A stretch of DNA of 64,000 bases from Bog-756 sp963699105. Lineage in GTDB: Bacteria > Actinomycetota > Acidimicrobiia > Acidimicrobiales > RAAP-2. The number at the start of each line of letters is the position of its first letter. The stretch's first letter is position 1. The stretch lies in contig CAVOTI010000005.1 of assembly GCA_963699105.1 (NCBI GenBank), forward strand, positions 372,001 to 436,000. Reading direction: 5' to 3'. The position numbers were made by a program, and so were the translations under genes. The notes beneath the pieces are model-generated. The model had not been told where the DNA came from and ran no database searches. It saw nothing but the letters and a program-made list of their open reading frames with translations. Shown piece by piece: positions 57,579 to 64,000 of the stretch.

Positions 57579-58202
57579 GTGAGCCGATGTGGAGGCGGTA
57601 TGCCGGATGTACCAGTGCCCGGCCGGGGACGATCCTTTGTCGACCTCGTCCGCTGTCGGTTGGCGGTAGCCGATGACGCTGAGGTCATTGCCGCAATCCA
57701 TGCCGAGAGTTGGCGGCAGAACTACCGAGGGGCCTATCTCGACTCTTATCTTGATGGGGATGTCTATCCTGAGCGTCTCGAGGTGTGGAGCCGGCGCCTA
57801 AGGGAACCGGCTGACGAGCGGCTGACGATCATGGCGGACAGGGCGGGCAAGGCTGTCGGATTCGCTCACCTGGTCTTCGACCAGGATCCGACGTGGGGCT
57901 CACTGCTCGACAACCTGCATGTGGTCGCAACCCGAAAGAGAAGCGGGGTCGGCACACTGCTGCTGTCGGCGGTAGCCGGTGAACTGCTTCGCTTCAGATC
58001 TTCCGGCCGTCTCTTCCTGTGGGTTCTGGACCAGAACCGGTCAGCCCAGTCGTTCTACCGGGCGAGAGGAGGGGTCCGAGTCAGCAGCGAACTCAGAGGA
58101 CCCTTCCCCGGTGGCGGAAGGGCCATGGGACACAGATACGCATGGCTCGATCCCTCCGAGCTCATCATCACAACTCCTCGGAGGGATGACGGAAACCGAT
58201 GA
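57579..58202 (+). CDS. GNAT N-acetyltransferase
   Basis: A 207-residue acetyltransferase: VRCRLAVADDAEVIAAIHAE, SWRQNYRGAYLDSYLDGD and the acetyl-CoA loop VATRKRSGVGTLLLSAVAGE, followed by LWVLDQNRSAQSFYRARGG. The start may be GTG 57579 or ATG 57600. The substrate is unknown. Confidence 0.83.
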   Translation: MSRCGGGMPDVPVPGRGRSFVDLVRCRLAVADDAEVIAAIHAESWRQNYRGAYLDSYLDGDVYPERLEVWSRRLREPADERLTIMADRAGKAVGFAHLVFDQDPTWGSLLDNLHVVATRKRSGVGTLLLSAVAGELLRFRSSGRLFLWVLDQNRSAQSFYRARGGVRVSSELRGPFPGGGRAMGHRYAWLDPSELIITTPRRDDGNR

Positions 58203-58282
58203 TCGACGGTCGCGTGACCCGCCCGGGGGCCGCACGCACTTCAATCGGCGTTCGGCTCCGGAAACGGCGATGTCGATAGCCG

Positions 58283-58322
58283 TTGACCCATAGAGTGAAT
58301 AGAACTATATTCATTAGCACCA
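58283..58322 (+). promoter_or_regulatory. Promoter and operator of the first GntR gene, likely leaderless
   Basis: TTGACC (58283-58288), 17 bp, TATATT (58306-58311), then 10 bases to ATG 58322: spacing that implies transcription from or next to the start codon. The dyad TGAATA-GAACTA-TATTCA (58296-58313) overlaps the -10. ATAGAACTAT (58299-58308) recurs at 63206-63215 in front of the paralogous gene with identical spacing to its ATG. Confidence 0.65.
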
Positions 58323-58672
58323 TGCTCGAGCCCACGATCGATTCGACCGATTCCACCCCTCTTCACGAACAGGTGGCCGCCGAGATTCGTCGAGCCATTG
58401 GAAATGGCGATGCGAAAGCTGGTGAGCGTCTTCCACCGGCCAGGGACTTGGCCGCCGTGCTCGGCGTGAACAACAACACCGTGTTGAGAGCGTTGCGGAC
58501 TATCCGCGACGAAGGACTGGTCGAGTTCCGACGCGGCCGTGGGGTGACCGTCTCGGGCGGGGCGGCCAACCGAAATGCCGTGCTCGAACGAGCTCGTGAA
58601 CTCGTGACCTTTGCTCGACGTCACGGCTACCGACCCGACGAACTCGTTCAGATCATCCAACAGGTCTCCTAG
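58322..58672 (+). CDS. GntR-family regulator, short YtrA-like type
   Basis: A 116-residue regulator: LHEQVAAEIRRAIGNGDAKA, GERLPPARDLAAVLGVNNNT, VLRALRTIRDEGLVEFRRGR form the winged helix. A short C-terminal helix (RARELVTFARRHGYRPDELV) replaces the usual effector domain, as in YtrA-type regulators. It has a close paralogue at 63229. It is probably autoregulated through the palindrome at its promoter. Confidence 0.88.
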   Translation: MLEPTIDSTDSTPLHEQVAAEIRRAIGNGDAKAGERLPPARDLAAVLGVNNNTVLRALRTIRDEGLVEFRRGRGVTVSGGAANRNAVLERARELVTFARRHGYRPDELVQIIQQVS

Positions 58673-58677
58673 AGACA

Positions 58678-59103
58678 GTGACGAATCCACTTGATCCGCA
58701 GTTCGAACCCCAACCGGACTCGGTGCCCTCGACCCTCATCGACGAGGCCCGTCGACACCAACGGCGACGGCGCAGCATCACGGCGATGTCTGTGGCCGCA
58801 GTGGTGGCGGCGGGAGCCTTGACTGTCGTGCTCCTCGGTGGCAGAGATGGACAGCCGACCCGCCATCCCGTTGCCGTAAGTGTTTCTGTCGCTCCCCCAT
58901 CGCCGGCGCCACAAACTCTGCCATTCCCAGCCAGCAGCGACAGCCACACGAACGCTCGGGTCGCAGCCCAGGCTGCGGAGGAAGCCGCGGAACAGGCTGC
59001 GGCCGCTCAGGCATCCCTGACCACCGGCCAAGAACAGCCTCGAGCCCAAGCGGAAGAAGCGGCTCAGTCGGCCACCCGGTCGGCTGCCCGGCCGATTCCG
59101 TAA
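58678..59103 (+). CDS. Membrane-anchored Ala/Gln-rich hypothetical protein
   Basis: A 141-residue protein starting at GTG 58678, 5 bp after the GntR stop. One helix (ITAMSVAAVVAAGALTVVLL, about residues 34-53) follows a basic RRHQRRRR. The outer part is Ala/Glu/Gln-rich and probably helical. It is likely cotranscribed with the GntR gene. No family is recognised. Confidence 0.65.
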   Translation: MTNPLDPQFEPQPDSVPSTLIDEARRHQRRRRSITAMSVAAVVAAGALTVVLLGGRDGQPTRHPVAVSVSVAPPSPAPQTLPFPASSDSHTNARVAAQAAEEAAEQAAAAQASLTTGQEQPRAQAEEAAQSATRSAARPIP

Positions 59104-59123
59104 CCGAGGGAGCAGGCGACCAG

Positions 59124-59786
59124 TTGTCGTCATCGGGTAGACCGGTTGGCACCGCCACCGGAGAGCTCGCCGTCGAGGAAGCGGACCGGCGCCATCGTCG
59201 CTCTTTGTCGGCGGTGATTCTGGTCTTGGTGGCTATTGGCTCGGTCGCCTGCTCGACAACCAATTCCAGCTCGTCGCCAACGACAACCTCGACACGTTAC
59301 CTGCTCCCAAGAGCATCGACCGCAATCGCCGGCACGACTCCAGTCGGGCACCGGTGCGCGAACGATCAGGTCAGGGTGTCGATTCAGACCAGTTATGTGG
59401 GGGCGGGATCGGCAGCAGAGGAGCTCGGGTTCCTGAACACCGGCAAGTCCGCCTGCGCTCTTCATGGCTATCCCGGGGTTGCCGCCCTCGATCTCCAGGG
59501 TCGCCAGATCGCCCAGGCCGAGCGGAGTGACATCGACGGTGGGACGCCGACCGATGTGATTCTCGCTCCGGGGCAGCTTGCCGAGGCATTGGTCCAGGGG
59601 AGCGACGGGTCTGCTCAGGAGTGCGGGTTCTTCACTCGCTCGTTCCTGGTGACCCCACCGAACATGACTGCGTCGACTCGGGTAATGGCCAAGCGCACGT
59701 CAGCCGCCATCGGCGTCTCCGAAGACTGCTCCCTGTCGATCACCCCGGTAACGCCCGAAACGCCCCAACCGATACCATCCGGCTAG
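59124..59786 (+). CDS. DUF4232 lipoprotein
   Basis: A 220-residue secreted protein. A hydrophobic signal (LSAVILVLVAIGSVAC) ends in a lipobox with Cys43. A Ser/Thr linker follows. The DUF4232 domain starts at VRVSIQTSYVGAGSAAEELG and has GFLNTGKSACALHGYPGVAA. Function unknown. It is the third gene of the GntR unit. Confidence 0.8.
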   Translation: MSSSGRPVGTATGELAVEEADRRHRRSLSAVILVLVAIGSVACSTTNSSSSPTTTSTRYLLPRASTAIAGTTPVGHRCANDQVRVSIQTSYVGAGSAAEELGFLNTGKSACALHGYPGVAALDLQGRQIAQAERSDIDGGTPTDVILAPGQLAEALVQGSDGSAQECGFFTRSFLVTPPNMTASTRVMAKRTSAAIGVSEDCSLSITPVTPETPQPIPSG

Positions 59787-59848
59787 GACGCCTCGAAAGA
59801 TCCGAGCCCGGCTGACCAGGCCGGCTGCTCAGTGGGCCGCGTCGTTCC

Positions 59849-60348
59849 TTACCACGTAGGGACACCCGCACGGAGGTCCACTGATGGCGTTGGAAGGAGG
59901 CGAGGGCCCGGAGGAACCGCCACCGTCGGGCAGGAGCAGGCCACGGAGCGCAATTCCACGGTCGACCCGTAGGCCACCATGCTGCCGGGATCTGGGGACT
60001 CGTTGTCGATGGTCCCCCCCGACCCAGGAACGAAGGCCGCCCGCAGACCGGCGGCGTGCAGAGTGCGGCCGCCCACGCCGCCGACATTCCGATGACGCTG
60101 GGGAGCGATACGCGGGTAGCTACCGGGCAGGTGGGGGCATTCTCCGCGGCCACCGTCGATCGGCAGGGTGCCGTTGTTGCCCTAGTGGTGGCCGGGTGCT
60201 GCTTCTTGGGCACGGTCGATGCCTTTGTTCGGGAGGGCGCTGGCATCGGTGTATCGGCCTTGGTAGCGCTCGGTCCCCCACAGGCCACGGCGCTCAGCCC
60301 CAGGATTGCTGTAACCAAGACGGCGACAACACCGGCGTTCCATTTCAC
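59849..60348 (-). CDS. Lipoprotein with PASTA domain (one frameshift)
   Basis: A signal of about 22 residues (NAGVVAVLVTAILGLSAVAC) ends in a lipobox Cys. A Thr/Pro/Lys linker follows, then VSLPSVIGMS and, after a frame change near 60080, GGRTLHAAGLRAAFVPGSGG with SPDPGSMVAYGSTVELRSV, a PASTA domain. PASTA domains bind peptidoglycan or muropeptides. GTG 60348 is the chosen start; the frame is open to 60408. Confidence 0.68.
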
Positions 60349-60480
60349 ACCATTGGAGTACGTTCGGTCGTGATCGCCGGTTGACAGGCCCAAGGAGAGT
60401 TTCGGCATCCCACATGCAAGAGAGGGGTCGGCGCTCAGCGGCCGCCCGTATCCATGCCCCAGGCAGACTCGTCCAGACCC

Positions 60481-61143
60481 TCAGCTGGCTTTGGGTGGGT
60501 CCCACGCATCGTGTCGGAGAATCCGTGGACCCTCCGGTGCACGACCCGGTGAAGAGGCGATGGCCGCCCTCACCACTTCAAGCGCTTCGTTGGCCTGCGA
60601 GTGGGAAGAGCGAGTGGACCAGGCGCTGATCGGCTTGACCTCCGACGAGGCGCCGTGATGTCTGATGAGGACCAGGTCGTAAGCACCGAGACTGGGTTCG
60701 CTGGTGACGACATCACTGACAAGTTCGACCAACCACCAGACCATGGAAGAAATGAAGCCACCCCCCAGGAAGCCCGCCCAAGATGCACCCGAGGCAGGTG
60801 AACCCTTCTCGACGAGGGCTGCGTCCTCGAGTTCGGTGAATGGCACCTCGTGTCTCGAGAAGGCCCACGTCCAGGCAACACAGGTTTCGGTCACCTCCAT
60901 TCGGGCCGTCACCCGACCGAGACCGGTGAGGCACAGACAAAGACCGACAACGGAGATGAACAATCCGAGGGGAAGCGCATCTCGATTGCCCCGCCAGGCC
61001 ACCAGACTCGAGCCGACGACGAGCCCGGCGATCCCGATGGTGGAGTAAATCATTCCCGCCACGACAACTGCTCGGAGTCGGAACGAATGACCCCGATCCG
61101 GGCCGTTGTCGGCGATTGCCTTCATGTTGTCTGATCGGCCCAT
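60481..61143 (-). CDS. Predicted membrane protein, function unknown
   Basis: A 220-residue protein starting MGRSDNMKAIADNGPDRGHS. Helices at about 24-45 (VVVAGMIYSTIGIAGLVVGS) and 53-71 (LPLGLFISVVGLCLCLTGLG) are followed by a soluble PH-like region (MEVTETCVAWTWAFSRHEVP) and a third hydrophobic stretch (FLGGGFISSMVWWLVELVS). No family call is possible. An open extension to 61311 exists. Confidence 0.65.
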   Translation of the reverse strand: MGRSDNMKAIADNGPDRGHSFRLRAVVVAGMIYSTIGIAGLVVGSSLVAWRGNRDALPLGLFISVVGLCLCLTGLGRVTARMEVTETCVAWTWAFSRHEVPFTELEDAALVEKGSPASGASWAGFLGGGFISSMVWWLVELVSDVVTSEPSLGAYDLVLIRHHGASSEVKPISAWSTRSSHSQANEALEVVRAAIASSPGRAPEGPRILRHDAWDPPKAS

Positions 61144-61315
61144 CGGAAGTGCGCCTTGAGCCGGCCCGGGGTCGACCAGCAGATCGACCCCGGATGACCG
61201 GCTGTCCCAGCCTGCGGTGGCGCCGGCTGGGACAGGGCCCGGCCTGACCCAGACACCGTGGCGACCCAGCCGGGGTACGCTCGACCAGGGCGCTTGCCCA
61301 CGACGAAACATCGAG

Positions 61316-63079
61316 GTGACTGAGACGGACGACCCATCTGATCCGTACTACCCGAGCAATCAGCACCTGCTACTGGGAGAGCAACTGATTGCCAGCGGCC
61401 TGGCTACGACGGCGCAGGTCGAGGCGGCACTCGAAGAACAGCGCCAGACTGGGAACCGGCTCGGCGAGATCCTCGTGGCCCACGGTGTCGTCTACGAGGC
61501 CGACCTGGCCGGGGCGTTGGCGACCGTCTTCGGACTGCCCTATCGGGATCTCACGCTGGACCCGCCCGATCCTGCCGCCCTGAGCCAGCTGCCTCAACCG
61601 TTCTGCCGGTCGCGCCGGGTGCTGCCGGTGGGATTCGAGGACGACGCCATCGTGGTGGCGCTGGCCGACCCGCACGACATCGAGACCATCGACGATCTGG
61701 CCATGATGGCCTCACTGCCCATCCGAGTGGTTGTCGTCTCGCCACAGCAGCTGCACCACGCAATCGAGACGGGATACGAGCAAATGGACCTGGTGGTGGG
61801 GAGCGACGGTTCGTCGGCCGCAACCGACGAGGCTCCCTTTCCGGCGGAAGTACCCGACGCCGGTGACTTCTCGAACATCGATGTCTCCCCCAGCGCCCAT
61901 CTGTCCCAGGCCGAGGGCCCGGTGATCACGTTCGTGAACCAGCTACTCAGAAGGGCCACCGACGAACGGGCCTCGGACCTCCACTTCGAGCCCACCGCCG
62001 AGGGCCTTCGGGTCCGGTTCCGCGTCGACGGCATCCTTCACGACGTGACCACCGCTCCGGCATCCCTTCAATCCGGAATGCTCAGCCGGGTCAAGATCAT
62101 GTGCGGGATGGATATTGCCGATCACCGGCGACCGCAGGACGGGCGGGTCTCGATGGTCGCCCGTGGAGTCTCGGTGGACATCAGAGCGGCCAGTCTTCCC
62201 ACCATCTACGGCGAGGCGCTGGTCCTTCGATTGCTCCAAAAGGACCACGGCATGCTCGACATCGCCAATCTCGACTTCATGCCCGAACCCCTGAGCCGCT
62301 ATCAGGCCTCGTTTCAGAAGGCGTGGGGAATGATCCTGGTCACCGGTCCGACCGGATCGGGAAAGACCACCACCCTGTATGCGACGGTCAACGAGTTGAA
62401 CGTCCCGACCCTCAACACCATCACCGTCGAGGATCCCATCGAATATCGGGTGGCAGGCATCAAGCAGACGCAGGTGAACAACAAGGTCGGCTACACGTTC
62501 GCGTCCGGCCTGCGGGCCGCCCTGCGGTCCGACCCCGACATCATCCTGATCGGGGAGATCAGGGATATCGAGACGGCGCGTATCGCCGCCGAGTCGGCGC
62601 TGACCGGACACCTGGTCCTGTCGACGCTCCACGCCAACAATGCGGCGTCAAGCACCACCCGGTTGATCGAGATGGGTCTCGAGCCGTATCTCGTCACCTC
62701 CTCATTGGAGTGCGTGGTCGCCCAGCGGCTGCTCCGACGGCTTTGCAGCCGGTGCAAGATCGTCGAGCCGGCAAGTCCCGAAGAACGACTGGAGCTCGAC
62801 ACGATGAAGCTGGTTGACGCCTCGGCGTCGGATGTACTGCTCCCCCGGGCCAACGGATGCGCTCAATGTGGTCGGCGGGGCTATCAGGGGAGGATCGCCG
62901 TTCACGAGGTACTGGTCATGAACGACGAGATCAAGACCCTGGTGTTGGAGCGAGCTCCGGCCCACGCGGTGGCTGCCGCCGCTATGGCTGACGGGATGCA
63001 CACGCTGTTGCAGGATGCCTTCGCCAAGGTCCAGTCGGTTGAGACCAGCCTCGAGGAGTGCAAGCGGGTGCTCCGCTAG
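61316..63079 (+). CDS. GspE/PilB-family secretion or pilus ATPase (orphan)
   Basis: A 587-residue hexameric traffic ATPase. An N-terminal GspE_N-like domain (LLLGEQLIASGLATTAQVEA, RDLTLDPPDPAALSQLPQP) is followed by DERASDLHFEPTAEGLRVRF, Walker A GPTGSGKTTTLYATV (about 343-357), TVEDPIEYRVAGIKQTQVN, Walker B region RSDPDIILIGEIRDIETARI and the zinc-ribbon CSRCK...CAQCGRRGYQGR. GTG 61316 is the probable start. No pilin, GspF or GspD gene lies nearby. It may serve a type IV pilus encoded elsewhere. Confidence 0.9.
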   Translation: MTETDDPSDPYYPSNQHLLLGEQLIASGLATTAQVEAALEEQRQTGNRLGEILVAHGVVYEADLAGALATVFGLPYRDLTLDPPDPAALSQLPQPFCRSRRVLPVGFEDDAIVVALADPHDIETIDDLAMMASLPIRVVVVSPQQLHHAIETGYEQMDLVVGSDGSSAATDEAPFPAEVPDAGDFSNIDVSPSAHLSQAEGPVITFVNQLLRRATDERASDLHFEPTAEGLRVRFRVDGILHDVTTAPASLQSGMLSRVKIMCGMDIADHRRPQDGRVSMVARGVSVDIRAASLPTIYGEALVLRLLQKDHGMLDIANLDFMPEPLSRYQASFQKAWGMILVTGPTGSGKTTTLYATVNELNVPTLNTITVEDPIEYRVAGIKQTQVNNKVGYTFASGLRAALRSDPDIILIGEIRDIETARIAAESALTGHLVLSTLHANNAASSTTRLIEMGLEPYLVTSSLECVVAQRLLRRLCSRCKIVEPASPEERLELDTMKLVDASASDVLLPRANGCAQCGRRGYQGRIAVHEVLVMNDEIKTLVLERAPAHAVAAAAMADGMHTLLQDAFAKVQSVETSLEECKRVLR

Positions 63080-63189
63080 ACCCCGACCATTGGTTGCCTT
63101 CCGTAGTGCCGGCCGAGGGTGCGACGGTACCCCTCCCTCGGCCAGACCCACATTTTCTCCGGGGAGCATCGGGGACGGCAGATCGGTGC

Positions 63190-63232
63190 TTTACTGACGA
63201 TCGGCATAGAACTATGGTCAGTAGTACTATGC
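63190..63232 (+). promoter_or_regulatory. Promoter and operator of the second GntR gene, likely leaderless
   Basis: TTTACT (63190-63195), 17 bp, TATGGT (63213-63218), then 10 bases to ATG 63229. GCATAG (63204-63209) and CTATGC (63227-63232) form a wider dyad that spans the -10 and the start codon. The motif ATAGAACTAT at 63206-63215 is shared with the promoter at 58.3 kb at the same distance from the start. Confidence 0.62.
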
Positions 63233-63609
63233 ATCTCGTCGAGGTCGATCGAACCGGTCCCATCCCTCTCCACGACCAGGTTGCCGCCGACATTCGCCGA
63301 GCTATTGCCGAAGGAGAGGCGGCTCCGGGTGACCGCCTGCCACTGGTCAAAGACATCGCCGCCGTACTCGGCGTCAACAAGAACACCGTCCTGAGGGCCA
63401 TGCACATTCTTCGGGACGAGGGGCTCCTCGAGTTTCGCCGAGGCCGGGGGATCACCGTTGTCGGTACCCCCGAGCAGAGCGCCATGCTCCTCAAGGTCAA
63501 GGAGTTGATCGACTTTGCCCGACACCACGGGTATCGGATCGACGAGGTGATCGAAATGATCGAAGACATCTCGTCTTCGCCCCCCCGGGCCGAGGGAGGG
63601 GCGGCCTGA
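63229..63609 (+). CDS. GntR-family regulator, paralogue of the one at 58.3 kb
   Basis: A 126-residue YtrA-type regulator: IPLHDQVAADIRRAIAEGEA, DRLPLVKDIAAVLGVNKNTV, LRDEGLLEFRRGRGITVVG, then VKELIDFARHHGYRIDEVIE. It aligns throughout with the first GntR protein. ATG 63229 starts almost at the deduced transcription start. Short regulators of this type often control ABC transporter operons, none of which is in the window. Confidence 0.88.
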   Translation: MHLVEVDRTGPIPLHDQVAADIRRAIAEGEAAPGDRLPLVKDIAAVLGVNKNTVLRAMHILRDEGLLEFRRGRGITVVGTPEQSAMLLKVKELIDFARHHGYRIDEVIEMIEDISSSPPRAEGGAA

Positions 63610-63705
63610 CACGGCTCGATCGTGCCGCGGAGTCTTCGACCTTCTCGGGAACCCCGATCCCTGACCGGAGCTGGATCTGTTCCTCAGGCGGTGGCGAGAA
63701 TCTCG

Positions 63706-64000
63706 TCACCAGCGATGGCGGTGGACCACTTGGTCGAAGGGCCGCCTGTCAGGCTTGAGGATCGGCCGTAGCGGCCGATCGGCCGGGTACCCGAAACCGA
63801 TCATGTAGGCACATGTGTGGTCCGATGGCACTCCGATGACCCGTCGACACTCGTCCTGGTCCCCTACGGCAGAGTGCCCACTCCCGATGCCCAGGTCTGC
63901 GGCCGCCAACATCATCGACATGGTGGCCTGGCCCAGGTCGTACTGGTCGATCAGTCTATAGCGCTCGGCCTCGGGCTCGGGGAGAACGAGGACGATGGCC
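63706..64000 (-). CDS. Nitroreductase-family protein, C-terminal part (5' end off the window)
   Basis: The visible 97 codons read AIVLVLPEPEAERYRLIDQY, DLGQATMSMMLAAADLGIGS, GHSAVGDQDECRRVIGVP and YMIGFGYPADRPLRP, the C-terminal half of an FMN-dependent nitroreductase-like protein. The motif LAAADLGIGSGHSA lines the flavin pocket. The start lies beyond the right edge. Confidence 0.8.
   Translation of the reverse strand, partial: AIVLVLPEPEAERYRLIDQYDLGQATMSMMLAAADLGIGSGHSAVGDQDECRRVIGVPSDHTCAYMIGFGYPADRPLRPILKPDRRPFDQVVHRHRW

Overview
This 64 kb window comes from a GC-rich bacterium, very probably an actinomycete in the broad sense (Actinomycetota). The evidence is the strong G/C third-position bias, frequent GTG starts, many ATGA/GTGA stop-start overlaps, a bacterial type A RNase P RNA, and gene content typical of mycobacteria-like and Acidimicrobiia-like genomes: steroid-type acyl-CoA dehydrogenases and FadD3/IpdF/FadE30 homologues, 3Fe-4S ferredoxin with P450, a family 1 encapsulin, and DUF4232 and PASTA lipoproteins. 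Placement below phylum is a guess.

Layout. (1) 1-9.5 kb: a kdp potassium-uptake locus. kdpB (cut by the left edge), kdpA, kdpF and a second tiny membrane peptide run leftward. Divergent from them are two KdpD/KdpE-type sensor-regulator pairs, the first lacking the usual N-terminal KdpD/Usp sensor. (2) 9.5-15.6 kb: mixed metabolism, including a methyltransferase fused to a Mug-type DNA glycosylase, an FrnE-like DsbA protein, a thiolase-like protein, rhodanese, VOC protein and a lipase-type hydrolase. (3) 15.6-31.4 kb: a fatty-acid/steroid-type catabolic block with a heteromeric acyl-CoA dehydrogenase pair, a divergent thiolase with a KstR-like operator between them, P450 plus ferredoxin, SDRs, three acyl-CoA ligases, a zinc alcohol dehydrogenase, and the run fadE30-ipdF-fadD3, which matches the mycobacterial HIP (steroid C/D ring) genes. 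A perfect 155 bp tandem duplication lies inside this block. (4) 31.6-36.4 kb: a redox-stress island with msrB, ssb, a nitrobindin-like heme-binding protein carrying a C-terminal encapsulin cargo-loading motif, the encapsulin shell gene overlapping it by 4 bp, and a convergent fur-rubrerythrin-DUF3501 set. (5) 36.5-41.2 kb: glpD, an AGPS-like FAD oxidase and an FGGY kinase, all overlapping. (6) 41.4-45.8 kb: MoxR, DUF58 and TgpA-like transglutaminase. (7) 45.7-49.5 kb: ferredoxin reductase, metallo-beta-lactamase-fold protein and acyl-CoA ligase. (8) 49.5-64 kb: xseB, xseA, rnpB, acetyltransferases, an amidohydrolase, lipoproteins, an orphan GspE/PilB ATPase, and two paralogous GntR regulators whose promoters share the same layout and look leaderless.

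The most striking system is the encapsulin locus. The cargo candidate is a nitrobindin/FABP-like heme protein rather than one of the cargo enzymes I know (DyP peroxidase, ferritin-like proteins, hemerythrin), and it is translationally coupled to the shell. With the adjacent Fur-type regulator, rubrerythrin, DUF3501 and MsrB it suggests a compartment for heme, nitric oxide or peroxide handling.

A caution on data quality: many genes at 5.2-9.5 kb and 27.8-47.4 kb need one or more single-base corrections, mostly extra bases in short G or C runs, to restore otherwise well-conserved proteins. I read these as consensus errors, so gene ends in those stretches are approximate.
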